From positions 16,728,910-16,792,909 of the forward strand of contig NC_052621.1 of assembly GCF_016545825.1 (NCBI RefSeq): a stretch of DNA of 64,000 nucleotides, read 5' to 3'. Origin of the DNA: Eucalyptus grandis (taxonomy: Eukaryota > Streptophyta > Magnoliopsida > Myrtales > Myrtaceae). Below are positions 11,766 to 22,405 of the stretch, one piece after another. Each line of letters starts with the position of its first letter. Position 1 is the first letter of the stretch. The notes beneath the pieces are model-generated. The model was not told where the DNA came from. It saw only the letters and a list, made by a program, of their open reading frames with translations, and ran no database searches. The position numbers and the translations under genes are program-made.

Positions 11766-12082
11766 AATTTAATTCAATTTCAATATCTAGTTTGGCTTAA
11801 TCGAGTCGATTTGGTGAAATGTAGTGAAAAAAAATGACGAATCGGGATCAACCTAGGTCGACCTGATTAGGTCTAGCCTATTAAGTCAAGATTCCAGCCC
11901 TTCAGCCCATCGAAAAATGTCTAAGCCCAAAACATTTCGAAAGTCATGTCGCTCCTGGTTCAAAGTTGAATGAGCCCCTTCAGCCCATGAAGTGTTGCAA
12001 TCCTTCATCGCTTCCGCTCCATTGTTTAGATTTGTGTCTATTAAATTAATGTTTCGATTTTGAATTCGGATAAATCGAAATT

Positions 12083-12772
12083 TGTTGATAAAGTTTTTCC
12101 CAAACGGATTATAAATCGCACGTAAGAAGAAAAGAAGCTGATCGTGGGGCCATGTGAATGAGATTACGAATTGGTTCTTCGGAATTCTTGCTGAAAGTTG
12201 TTATCCACGGTGGGGCCCAAGCATACAACTTCACGCGTGGACTCTCGTCTTCTCAGCCGATGGAAATAAGAGGAAACATTCCCTGCACGTGAAGATAAAG
12301 TGGTGGGGCCCAAGGTCAAAGGTTTGACCTTGGGCACACACGCACATACACGTATAAAAGCAAAGAAAAAGAATTGCAGGTTTTTCCTCGTCCTTGCCTT
12401 TCAACATCCGCCGAAGTCCTACGTACGTGAGAAGACGTCCACGCCGCTTAAAAAAGATCCGCAAGATCTTGAAGCCTCGCAAAGCCGTACATAGAGAATT
12501 TTGTTGCGTGGTAATTTTATGCCGTGAGTTTATTTCCAAGTGAGTTGTTTATTTATAAACACTTAGGATTTGGGGTTAAATCTAGGTGTGGGAATTGAGC
12601 GATTGTAAACTCTGATTTTCCGATTTTAGTGGATTATTTGTTGCTGGCTCTTCCCGTGAACGTATGTACCAATACTTGGACCGAACCATGTAAATTTCTG
12701 GTGTCCTTATTTTTCTCGTTTATTTCTTTGGTGATTTCGCGTTGACATAAATTGTAAGATTCTATCCTAACA
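12083..12772 (+). repeat. Candidate 5' LTR of a second copia element
   Basis: The right end is well supported: 'tatcctaaca' is followed two bases on by 'tggtatcagag' (12,775-12,785), the usual plant tRNA-Met primer-binding site, and a gag follows. The left end is chosen at 'tgttgataaag' (12,083), because it gives a TG...CA unit starting just after homology with copy B is lost (about 12,050). A TATA-like 'acgtataaaagc' lies at about 12,349. No 3' LTR is present, so the left boundary is provisional. Confidence 0.55.
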
Positions 12773-12863
12773 ATTGGTATCAGAGAGTGGGGTTGGATTT
12801 CTTTATTGTGATTCGGGGCTTTTGCTTGTCTGATTATTATCTGAAAATTCTGTTATTGCAATT

Positions 12864-13630
12864 ATGTCTGAGAGGAAATCTGAGATTAAAAAGTTTGATG
12901 GGAGAAATAACTTTGTGTTATGGAGCATCAAGATGTAGGCTTTATTGACAACACAAAATTTGGCCAAGGCACTAGATGGTGAAGATGAGTTGCCGATTAT
13001 AATGAAAGCCTCAAAGAGGGTAGAGTTGATGAAAAAAGCAAAGAGCATATTCCTATTAAATTTGTCAGATGATGTCTTACTAGAGATTATTGAGGAGAAG
13101 GATGCCGCAGCGTTATGGGCAAAACTTCAAGCATTCTATGTGAATAAATGTTTCAACAATCGCTTGTATATGCTAAAGAAGATGTTTCAGTTTAGATATA
13201 CTAAAGGTATGTCTTTCAGACTCCACCTAGATGAATTTAATAAACTCATGTTAGATCTGAAGAACGTCGGTAAGATACTTGATGATGAAGAACATGGCAT
13301 GCTGTTGTTAGTCTCTTTATCAGAGTCATGGGAGCACTTTATTGATTCCTGTTGCAGGAGCGTATTACTATTACCTTAGAAGAGGTCAATCCGCCTTATT
13401 CTCTAACGAGTGATAGAGAAAGTTGCGAGATGACAGTCTAGTGAAAGGGGCAGCGCAAGCACTAATGATTCGGGGTAGAGAACAACATCGAGAGCCTAGT
13501 AGCAGCAGAGGTAAAAGTAGATCAAAATCACGCCATAAAAAGTCCAAGGACGCGTGAAGTGCTTTGAGTGTTACGAAGAGGGGCACATCGGGAGAGATTG
13601 TTCAAAGCGGAAGAATAAAGTTGATAAGTA
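12864..13630 (+). pseudogene. Ty1-copia gag (UBN2-type) with CCHC knuckle, truncated
   Basis: It starts with an ATG at 12,864 (MSERKSEIKKFDGRNNF), typical of copia gag, and has an in-frame stop soon after (about 12,936). A long open part follows (12,945-13,379) containing 'EEKDAAALWAKLQAFY' and 'LHLDEFNKLMLDL'. A frameshift comes near 13,360. The CCHC knuckle C-F-E-C-Y-E-E-G-H-I-G-R-D-C lies at about 13,560-13,600. No protease, integrase or reverse transcriptase follows. The element breaks off at a 37-bp T-run and cannot move alone. Confidence 0.85.
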
Positions 13631-13708
13631 GAATGCCACAAGTAGTACGGCAAATGTTACAGGCTCTTTTCCATGAAAGAGCAGATGATGATATTCGAGG
13701 TTATGGAT

Positions 13709-13711
<3 letters not shown>

Positions 13712-13748
<37 letters not shown>
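13712..13748. repeat. 37-bp poly-T tract
   Basis: An uninterrupted T-run ends the recognisable copia sequence. It could be the A-tail of a retroposed sequence on the minus strand or simple slippage. No SINE body was recognised to its right. Confidence 0.9.
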
Positions 13749-13750
<2 letters not shown>

Positions 13751-14788
13751 GCTTTGTCCTAGAGATGAGCTATTCATGATGAAATTCTGAAATTTTTTCA
13801 GCATTTTGCCACCGTATTATCATTCCCTGCAAGAAACAACGACTTTGTTGGAAGAACAGTCATTGATGCTATAGAAAAGGATCGGACATGATGGAGTAAG
13901 CTATATCGAGTCATCCTCATCTTCTGAAACCTCTGTTCTAGTTTGCTTTAGGTTTGAGATAATATGGAGTTGAATGATTGTCTCTTTCAAATGTGGAAAG
14001 AACTCTTTCGCAAGCTTTCTATATCTCTAAGTCTGTCTCCTAGAGGAATAAAGTCTTCCATCGAATGCATCGACGGACCCTGAGCTTATTGATTACGTAC
14101 CTATCTTTCGATAAGAAAAACTCCCCTTTATAATATTTCGTAAGTTTTTCTTTTCTTTTCTTGTCTACCAGATTGACAAGGGCTACATGTTGCCTCATAT
14201 CATTACAAAACAAGATAGATCTCTCGTGGAGGTTGAGAAGAGGCCAAAGTCCTTACAACTGCTCTGAAGATTTCACATGTCTCAAAGAATACTCGTGGTG
14301 ATGGTCTCCCTTGCGAGCAGAGATTGAGAGAGAATTGGAGAGTACGATCCAAGAAAAATAATAATAATTCAGGGATAAAATGAAAAGCATAAAAAATATC
14401 TTCAAAGTTTAGTACGAAAACACAAAATTATTGCAATTTCAACCCCGTGGATTCGTCGAAATTGCGAGCAGCCGCATACATTTTCCGTATTTTTGTTTTC
14501 TATTTTGCTACCTACCTCAAAAATATTTTCTGTTGGTTTCTTTTTGCCAGTAAAAGTGATTTTCTTTCAAAATGAGACCACCACTTTTAGAGAAACTGAG
14601 CAGAATTTTACAATTTTTTTTGGGTGTGGAAAATTTTTCATTTGCCTTTAGAATGAAAGGGAGGAAATTTTTTCATTCTCCCTTTCTTAATTTTATGTTA
14701 TTTATACTGCAAGCAAGCAATATGAAAAATGAAATGAGTAGATAATGCTTCTTATATTATTATGAAAGCCACCAAAAAATCCTAAATT
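13749..14788. other. Intergenic, no feature recognised
   Basis: A/T-rich sequence without long frames or motifs. Confidence 0.5.
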
Positions 14789-15140
14789 ATGTCCATTGTG
14801 ACATATTTATTTCAAGCTTATTTAAGACATCAAAAAACCCTAAACTTGTATATGTATGGCAAATTTACTTCAAATTTGTATAGTGTGATACATTTATCCC
14901 AAACTTATTCTTGTGACACCAAATATCCCAAACTTGTATCCGTGTGCCACATTTACCCAATAAATTTGGTGTTATAGAAAAAGTTTGGAGTTTTAAGGTA
15001 AATGTGTTATACATGTATGAGTTTGAGGTTTTTGGCGTTATAGAAAAAAAAATTGGGGTAAATGTAACGCATAGGTACAAGTTTGGAGTTTTTGGTATCA
15101 TAAAAAAAAATATGATAAATGTGTCGCAATGATTAAAGTT
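14789..15140. repeat. Short-unit repeat array with internal inversion
   Basis: On the left half a motif like 'ccaaacttgta..tgtg.cacatttaccc' recurs about every 55-65 bp (near 14,840, 14,895 and 14,930). From about 14,965 rightward the same motif recurs in inverted form ('gggtaaatgt', 'acaagtttgg', 'gtttttgg'). The block can fold on itself about a centre near 14,965. No TSD or coding frame was found. Confidence 0.7.
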
Positions 15141-16140
15141 TAGGATTTTTTGTAACTTTTTCCATATTTTAAAATGTCATAAAGATTTAAGATTTTTCGA
15201 AAAAAAGGTTAGCGCAAACTTTCTCAACCTATTTGTCTAAAAAACATCACAGTATCTAGCATCGTAAAACTGACTTCTAATAGTAATTTACAAGTAAAAA
15301 ATACATGGTATCAAATGCAGACGATATTGTTCCCTTAAATGGCCTCAACATCATCGGGCATATCTATATACATATTAGGAAAATTACAAATTAACTATTT
15401 TTTAAAACTAAATCGTGACGTAATCTTTTCTTGTTTACTTATTTTATAGCAAGTTTGAGACAAATGCGGGTATTGTTGTAATATTAAAGCTAGAGGGAGT
15501 TTTAAACTAACCTGGCATTGGTTTAATGTTCTCGTATAAATTCACTAATCCTGTTATAAACTAGCAATAATTTAATAAAATTGCTTTACAGATCGCGGGA
15601 CGCAATGTCAGCCAAGAACCCGTTTCTTATACAGAGAACACGTTCTTGTGTCACCAACTCAAATGCACAACGGCGCTAATTATCTCGTCCAAATATGTAG
15701 AGTCCGATAATTAATTCTTGTTTCCTTATTTGTTTTGTTGATTCTAAATTGGTCAAGATTTGGGTCAAGATGGGTTCAAATAAAATTAGAATTCAAGAAC
15801 AATTCAAGATTGATTCAATTTGTTCATTATTTTTCAAAGACAATCATAAGCGGATATAAGATTTAGCGTGAAGTTTGAAAAGAGAAGAGATGGACCGAGT
15901 TAAATTAGAGATGAAGATGGACTGATATAGAGAATGGCCTTAGGGTTTTGAAAGGAAATTTTGCGAGCAGGAGATTGGATTAGAAAAGATCAAGGAGGGC
16001 GAAAGAAAGAAATAATCTGATCATCAGTTGGACTTTAAAAAGAAAGGGGACCATCGTCATCACTTCCTGGATTAGATTTGGTTTATGCATATCAGATTAG
16101 GTCTTTGTATATCTACGGGATTCGATGCTCAATATTCAGT
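15141..16140. other. Intergenic, no feature recognised
   Basis: No convincing frame. The stretch is A/T-rich with scattered purine-rich segments near 15,850-16,060. Confidence 0.5.
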
Positions 16141-16327
16141 AGGGGTGGCAAATGGGTGGGTCGGGTAGGTTATGGGTCGGGTTGAAAATGGGTTGACCCA
16201 TTTTGACCCATTTATCCCATTTTGACCAACCGACAAAAAAAAAAAAAAAAAGAACCCGTTTTGACTCATATTCTTATAGTGTAAATCTAGAACCCATACC
16301 CGAATTCACCCGTACTTCACCCATACC
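16141..16327. repeat. GGGTCGGG/GACCCATT simple-repeat-rich block
   Basis: Alternating 'gggtcgggt', 'atgggtcggg' and 'tgacccattttgaccc' motifs make a partly self-complementary block that includes an A17-like run. Similar motifs occur at 4,265-4,400. The block resumes at 19,684 ('cccatacccgacccgac'), after the nested insertions. Confidence 0.7.
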
Positions 16328-16764
16328 CTATGTAGAACTGACACGGACACGCGACACGCGACACGACACGACATGACACACCGACACATCATTTCTTAAA
16401 AATAGAGAATTTCGACACGTTCCGACATGTTATATATTAAATATATTTTTATATATAAATACATAAATAATAATAATAATAATAGCCTAGAATTAATTTA
16501 CATGAAAAATATTAAATAATATCATTCATTATTTTAATTTGTTACAATAATACACAAAACTTTGAGAAAAAAAAAACATTGTTTAAAGAAAATGCTTAAA
16601 TGATATTTTTAAATTTATTTATTTATCATATATAGCATTTTTTATTACTTCTTTCATAGTAAAAGACTTTTAGAAAAAAATAAAACAATTCTAAAAAAAA
16701 ACTGAAAAAATTGACCCCGTCCGTGTATATTTATAGCAATTTTATTACTTCTTTTGTGTATAGT

Positions 16765-19458
16765 TGTGACATCCCGAAATTCGATCCCGTTTCGATAAAA
16801 TGAAATGTGCATATCAGTCGGGCGTGCCTATAGTCCTTTTTCTCGAGCTGATCACTCACGAGTTAACTAGTCTATTGGGTGAAGCCGTTAAGGGATATAT
16901 CCGCGGTAAAATCCCTAAAAGCTACCTAATTTGTTGGATTAGACTAAAATCACGTTCGATCGATTTTAATCATGAAATTTAATTCGGTTTTGGGAATCGA
17001 ATATCCGAGCGTGTCGCACCATTTTTAGGATCTTGTCTCATCGATCGTCAAATTATCTACGAGTCCGAAATTTCAAGAAAGAAATTATCGGAGGAAAATC
17101 GAAGACCGGAAGAAATTAGAAAGGAAAATGGAAAGAAAAAGAAAATTTAGAATAGTATTATTCTTTTTTCTTTTTTTCTCTCTCTCCTTTTCTCTCTTTC
17201 TTTCTCTCTCTCTCTCTCTCCTCCTCCCCTTGTGCGAAAACCCTCCCCACCGACCGCCCCTTTGCTATCTTCCACTTTGTTTTCTTTTATTTTATTATTT
17301 TATTTTTGACCGGTCAAATCTCTCTCTCTCTCTCTCGTCACTCTTTCTTCTTCCTTCTTCTCTGTGCAAACGAACGAACCAGAAGTTGCAGGAGATCGGA
17401 AGCAAGAGCGCCACCGTCGCCATCTGTTCCGCCGTCGCACCGCACGCCCACGCACACCGCACGTCCCGCCGTTTGCTGCCCGCGCTTGCCATCCCGCGCG
17501 ATCCAGCCTCTGTTCGGCCTCTCTGTTCAACCCCGAGAGCGGTTGAGCAGGCCGCGAGCCGCGATCCAGCCTTTGTGGGCCGTTTTGGGCCGTTTCCGGG
17601 CCCCAAACCCGAGCCGTGCTTTGGGAAGAATCGTTCGTGTCGTCCCCGTCGGATTGATACGTTTGCGTGCGATTCCGGTGAGTAATCTTACTAATCCCGG
17701 ATTAGTTTGCTAATTATGCTTAAGGTTGGTTTAGTTTTAATTAATTATGTTTAGGTTGTTAGATTAGAATAAATTAGCAATTATTAGTCAATTGTGATGC
17801 GATTTAGATAAATTGAATGTGTAATTAGCAAGTAGATGTGGTCTACTATTTATTGGAAGTGTCTCGGGATTTTTCCCGACCTTGGTGGGCTCCAATTAGG
17901 TTTTTCGGCCTAAGTGGAATTTTTAGTATTTAAATATTAATTTTCGAATTAAATTAAATAATTATTTATTTTCCAAAATTCAACTGAGATGGTCCGGAAC
18001 CAGAATTTTATGCTGATGACTGTTGTGAAGTCCGTTTATTTAACTCAGTACCAATTTGAGCTAAATTGGATTTATTATAAATTAATTATTAATTCTCGAA
18101 ATTAATTAATTAATTAATTAATTTCCGGAAATTCAACTGAGATGACCCGTGACCGGAAAATTATGCTGATGACCGTGGTGAAGTCCGTTTATTTAATTGG
18201 GCTTTATTTTGTGCTAAATTGAATTTTTAATATTTATTAATTATTTATTTATTTTTCGGAAATTAAGATTGAGATGGCCGACGACCGAAATCTCGTGCTT
18301 TGACTGTCGTGGCATAGTCCGTTTATTTAATTGAGCTCTACATTGCATGGAATTGAATTAATTGTGATTATAAGATTATTTTCCCGGATGAATTAATTTG
18401 GATAATTAATTGGAAAATAATCGAGTGTTTTGACAGACCAAAAGTGTTTTGGTGGACGCAAATAATGGTGGGAATTGTGGAAACAAGGTTATTGTATTTT
18501 GGCTAAGGCCAATCGTGTACCTACGCACGATATTTTATCAATGATGATAAAAGATGAGAAGAAATGCTGTGTGATGTGGTTCGGCGATTATTACATCGCT
18601 TTGGCATTTAGGATGCCTTAGAGAATGCACGTAAATTGTTGAAAATTGATCATGCCTTTGTGGTGATAATTGATCATGCCTGCGTGGCGATAGTTGATCA
18701 TGCCTGCGTGGTGATAGTTGATCATGCCTGCGTGGCGATAATTGATCATGCCTGCGTGGCGATAATTGATCATGCCTGTGTGGCCGTATTTCTGTGTGTC
18801 GAGTATCGTGCCTGTGTGGCGTAGATTATGCTTGTGTGGCGTAGATCGTGCCTGCGTGGTCGTACTTCTGTGTGTTAAGTATTGTGATGTGATTGCTTGT
18901 GTCTCTATTTGATCTGTGCTAATATGCAGGTGGAATCTGATGCCAAGGTACGTCTTCTGCCTTGTGCGTGTTTAGGCAGCCTATAGTATAATGGTTTACT
19001 AATCGGGCTTAGTGGGGTAGAACTCGCTGAGACGTAGTCTCATCCCAGTTTGGGGAAAACATTTCAGGACCCCGATGAGAAGCCGAGGAAGAGGAATCTG
19101 AGTGGGAGAACTCAGGTGAAACCCGATGAGAAGAATTTTGGAAGAAAAGATAATCCCGAGAGGGGCCTTGAGTACAACCCGGATGGACTGAGATTCCATC
19201 TTCTTTTGAGATCTCCAATTGATGTGAATAGTTATGAAGTTCTCTAGTTTGTGTTTTGTATAAAGGTTGGTTATAAGTTTCAATATGAAAAATATGGCCC
19301 TACTTTTCTATCCCATTGTTTTATTGTCTGGGGATTATAACTGCTTCCGCATGTGCTTAATAAAAGAAAGGGTTAGCGATATATAGTCCTGGGATATCGC
19401 ATTATAAAATCGACCAAGTGTGAAGGATGTGTGTGTGCCCGAGGATCGGGGCGTGACA
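16765..19458 (+). mobile_element. Solo LTR (2.69 kb) of a long-LTR retrotransposon
   Basis: It begins 'tgtgacatcccg' and ends 'gatcggggcgtgaca', with TG...CA ends. Flanking 5-mers are 'atagt' and 'atatt', a one-mismatch target duplication. It shares start, end and several internal blocks with the LTR at 47,913-51,370, for example 'gtgagtaatctta' near 17,679 and 'gctaatatgcaggtggaat' near 18,920. No internal retrotransposon domain is present. A long LTR of this kind suggests a Ty3-gypsy-type parent, but no pol is available to prove it. CT-microsatellites (17,180-17,220 and 17,318-17,335) precede a GC-rich segment with frames that match nothing I know. Confidence 0.8.
18648..18791 (+). repeat. 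24-bp tandem repeat inside the solo LTR
   Basis: Six adjacent units start at 18,648, 18,672, 18,696, 18,720, 18,744 and 18,768, with consensus 'gatcatgcctgcgtggcgat' plus 'aatt'. The last is degenerate, and diverged pieces continue to about 18,865. As 24 is a multiple of three, one frame reads through as the octapeptide DHACVAII with variants. Confidence 0.95.
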
Positions 19459-19879
19459 ATATTTATATTTTGACCTCTCAAGTATTAGAAATTTTTAAAA
19501 TTGATCCCGTGCGTGTCGGAATCGTGTGTCAGAATTCTGGACTCGCGTGTCGGAAAAGTTGACCATGTGTCGGATTTTTCGACACTTGTTGACCGCGTGT
19601 CGGAACGTGTCGGAGCGTGTCGGACACGTGTCGGAGTGTCGGACACAACATGAAGGCTTCCGGAGAGTGTCCGTGCTACATAGCCCATACCCGACCCGAC
19701 ACATATTGCTAAAACCTATTTATTGTTAAAATATTTTTATGCAATACAAATTTAATGAAAATTTTGTATAATTATTTTTAAAATATTTTAAAAAAAATCG
19801 AATTTTTTATTTTTTAAATATAATTTTTATTTTTAATAATTATTTTCTCTTTTCTCTTTTCTTTTTCTTCTTCTTCGGC

Positions 19880-20330
19880 CGGCCATCGGCCACCACGACC
19901 GCCGGTGACTAGCGATAGGTGAGATCAAGCTCACCGGCGTCGGGCGGGGCCTTGGCCTCGCCAGATTTGGCGAGTTTCAAGCCTTGTTAGTCATTGGTGA
20001 GGCCGAGCCTTACTGGATCTGGCAAGACTCGAGCTTGCCACGTCAGGCGAGGCTCGATGTCATCAATTTGGCGAGGCCGAGGCCCCACTCGACGTTGGTG
20101 AGCTCGAGCCTCACCGCCATTGGCGAGGCCGAGATCCGGCGAGGCTTAAGCCTCGCCAGTCGTTGATGAGGCCGAGCCTCATCGGATCTGTCGAGACTCG
20201 AGCTTGTTGGCGTTGGCAAGGCTCGATCTCACCGATCCGGCAAGGCCGAGGCCTCGCCCGACGCCGGCAAGCTCAAGCCTCGCCGTCGTTGGTGAGACCG
20301 AGAGATCCGGCGAGGCTTGAGCCTTGCCCG
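19880..20330. repeat. GC-rich 'gcgaggc/gcctcgcc' repeat block
   Basis: Short motifs such as 'gcgaggc', 'ggcgaggccgag', 'gagcctcacc' and 'cgagcttg' recur many times in both orientations. The result is a GC-rich, self-complementary stretch bordered by A/T-rich DNA. Frames through it are low-complexity and probably not coding. Confidence 0.6.
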
Positions 20331-20441
20331 TCGTCGTCATCCTCGCATTTATCACTGCCCTCCCACCACCCCGTAGCTCGAATTGCTCTGCCAATGCTAC
20401 TGCCAAGGTATGCGCTACGTCCCAATGGTAGTAAACAAAGG
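20331..20441 (-). pseudogene. Short duplicate of the LEA_2-like fragment
   Basis: A direct repeat of 22,406-22,505 in the same orientation. The minus strand reads AVALAEQFELRGGGRAVINA against ASAEPFELWGGRRVVINA in the other copy. The two copies bracket the ABCC inverted repeat, so this fragment was duplicated along with, or split by, that insertion. Confidence 0.45.
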
Positions 20442-20589
20442 ACTGAAGGGATCATCCAATAGATATGATGGGGTCTAGCCCGCACCCAATCGTTTCTTTA
20501 GGTACACTAAAGAAACTCCACACTTATTAATTGGTCCACTTCCTCACATTTTTATTATGTGGGATAAGGAAACATACACTTAATTTGTT

Positions 20590-21420
20590 TTATAAACAAG
20601 CTTTAAACACTTGAGAGGAGATCACATTAAACAAGCTAGTTGCTAGATGTTCATTCACGGTGCTGAAGGGATCATCGAATAGATACACATCTGCATCCCG
20701 ATATAGAGTGCACGCAAGTTGTATCCTTTTCTTCCGTGTGCCACTCAAATTGACTCCTCTATCCCCTATTTGAGTGTGATCACCAAAGGGAAACATCTCG
20801 ATGTCCTCAGCTAGGGAACACTTCTGAATTACTTCTCGATATTTAACGGGGTCCTTGGCCAACCCAAATAGGATGTTTTCTTCTACTTGTCACCTGTGCG
20901 GATCCATGCCGCCCGAGACATATATGCCATCCTACCATAAATGTGCACCTGAACACATGTCAAGGATTGCCAGTAAGTCTTCAATCATATTAGTTGCTAA
21001 TTTATTTAATTACAACCTGATAAATTGAACATTGCAAGAAAATAAAAATGTACAACTAGAAACTCCCCAAAGGAGAAGATTAATCAACGACTTACTATGC
21101 CGGTGATATATGGAACTTCTCCAAGAATTGCAACTAATAGGGTAGATCTCCCCGACCCAACTTCCCCACATATAGCTACTTTCTCTCCTTTTCGATCGAC
21201 AAATTTATGTTCTCAATGTCACCTTCGAAGTACAATTGTCCCAAGAAATTTCTTGTGAATCCAAGAAAACAGCCATTTCACCACCCTCATTATAACTCGT
21301 TGCTTTGTTGGTTTATCTTCCACTCAGGTTCCTCGAAAATTTAGCAATCCGAGACAATGAAACCATAGCCTCAATGAAGGACTCGACCACTTCAGAGATC
21401 AATCTGATCGATTCCTGAAA
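20590..21420 (-). pseudogene. ABCC (MRP-type) transporter NBD1 fragment, left arm
   Basis: The minus strand reads FIEAMVSLSRIAKFLEEPE (linker before NBD1), then [19 protein letters not shown] with a Walker A in which the usual GK[ST] Lys is Arg, then [10 protein letters not shown]. After an intron-like gap (about 21,090-20,950) come [42 protein letters not shown] (ABC signature, normally LSGGQKQR) and [14 protein letters not shown] (Walker B/D-loop). Order and content match nucleotide-binding domain 1 of plant ABCC exporters. Frames change between pieces, membrane domains and NBD2 are absent, and catalytic motifs are altered. It cannot be a functional transporter. Confidence 0.85.
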
Positions 21421-21468
21421 GATTCATAAAGACTGCAAGCAATGTCTTTGTGTTTTTGGCGAGTTTAA

Positions 21469-22290
21469 GAATCTTTCGGGAACCGATCAGATTGATCTCT
21501 GAAGTGGTCGGGTCCTTCATTGAGGCTATGGTTTCATTGTCTCGGATTGCTAAATTTTTCGAGGAACTTGAATTGGAAGATAAACCAACAAAGCAATAGG
21601 AGTGATAATGAGGGTGCTGGAAATGGTTGTTTTCTTGGATTCACAAGAAATTTCTTGGGACACTTGTATGTCGAACGTGACATTGAGGAACATAAATTTG
21701 TTGGTTAAAAAGGAGAGAAAGTAGCTATATGTGGGGAAGTTGGGTCGGGGAGATCTACCCTATTAGTTGCAATTAAGTCCCATATATCACCGGCATAGTA
21801 AGTCATTGATTAATCTTCTCCTTTGGGGAATTTCTAGTTGTACATTGTTATTTCCTTGCAATGTTCAATTTATCAGGTCGTAATTAAATAAATTAGCAAC
21901 TAATATGATTGAAGACTTACTCGCAATCCTTGACATGTGTTCGGAGCACATTTATGGTAGGATGGCATGTGTCTCAGATAGCATGGATCCGCATCAGATC
22001 GTAGAAGAAAACATCCAAGGGTTGGCCATGGACCCTGTCAAATATTGAGAAGTAATGCAGAAGTGTTCCCTAGCTGAGGACATCGAGATGTTTTCCTTAT
22101 CACACTCAAATAGGGGATAGAGGCGTCAATTTGAGTGGCGCAACGAAGCAAAGGATGCAACTTGTGTGCACTCGTATCGGGATGCATGTGTATCTATTGG
22201 ATGATCCCTTCAGCACCGTGGATGCGCATCCAGTGACTAGCTTGTTTAATGTGATCTCTGCTCAAGTGTTGGAAGTTTGTTTGTAAAACA
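21469..22290 (+). pseudogene. ABCC (MRP-type) transporter NBD1 fragment, right arm
   Basis: An inverted duplicate of the left-arm fragment. The plus strand reads [33 protein letters not shown] (same Lys-to-Arg change in Walker A), then after an intron-like gap the AMDP..Y and [10 protein letters not shown] region, and [16 protein letters not shown] with an intact Walker B. The piece between Walker A and 'PHISPA' differs from the left arm ('attaagtcccatat' against 'attcttggagaagttccatat'), so the arms have drifted or been edited separately. Several stops and shifts are present. Confidence 0.85.
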
Positions 22291-22405
22291 AACTAAGTGT
22301 ATATTTCCTTATCCCATATAATAAAAATGTGAGGAAGTGGACCAATTAATAAGTGTGGGGCTTTTTTAGTGTACCTAAAGAAATGATTGGGTGTGGGCCT
22401 CTCTG

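Larger units (their letters stand above)
1..12050. repeat. Segmental duplication, copy A
   Basis: Blocks collinear with copy B are 1-3,700 (with 27,243-30,300), 4,408-5,000 (with 30,384-31,085), 10,114-11,715 (with 31,845-33,424) and 11,765-12,050 (with 38,125-38,414). Order and orientation are the same. A further pair, 22,953-23,585 and 40,203-40,823, probably belongs to the same unit. Interruptions specific to A are a SINE, a 0.7 kb indel and a copia element. By eye the blocks are highly similar with many small indels, so the duplication is not very recent. Confidence 0.85.
16328..19683. mobile_element. hAT-like TIR element carrying a nested solo LTR
   Basis: The left end 'ctatgtagaactgacacggacac' and the reverse complement of the right end, 'ctatgtagcacggacac', match except for a 6-base insertion. 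They are flanked by a perfect 8-bp direct repeat 'cccatacc' (16,320-16,327 and 19,684-19,691), the target-duplication length of hAT elements. Both ends are rich in 'gacacg'/'cgtgtcgga' motifs (16,340-16,420 and 19,500-19,660). Without the nested LTR the element is about 660 bp with no transposase, so it is a MITE-sized non-autonomous element. The superfamily rests on the TSD length alone. Confidence 0.7.
20480..22395. repeat. Large inverted repeat, arms about 0.93 kb, 43-bp spacer
   Basis: The left arm (20,480-21,425) is the reverse complement of the right arm (21,469-22,395), with scattered mismatches and small indels. The spacer is 21,426-21,468. The inner junction reads 'gaaagattc' and 'gaatctttc'. 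The outer edges carry 'cacccaatc.tttctttaggtacac' and its complement. The arms hold copies of an ABCC NBD1 gene fragment, described separately. A transcript across it would fold into a long hairpin. Confidence 0.9.

Noticed and set aside
14789..15140. CRISPR-like array
   Set aside because: Repeats are imperfect, invert at the centre, and have no uniform spacers; this is plant nuclear DNA.
17128..17713. Overlapping 100-185 residue ORFs in a GC-rich segment
   Set aside because: They lie in several frames on both strands inside the solo LTR, are CT-repeat derived at one end, and are not conserved in the second LTR.
18636..18824. ORF of repeated octapeptide DHACVAII
   Set aside because: It is a translation of the 24-bp minisatellite inside a solo LTR; there is no evidence of expression.
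16765..19458. Complete LTR retrotransposon
   Set aside because: There is only one LTR-like unit with TG...CA ends and no gag or pol, so it is a solo LTR.
19984..20462. ORFs in the 'gcgaggc' region
   Set aside because: Repeat-driven composition; only the last 110 bp relates to anything else (22,406-22,505).
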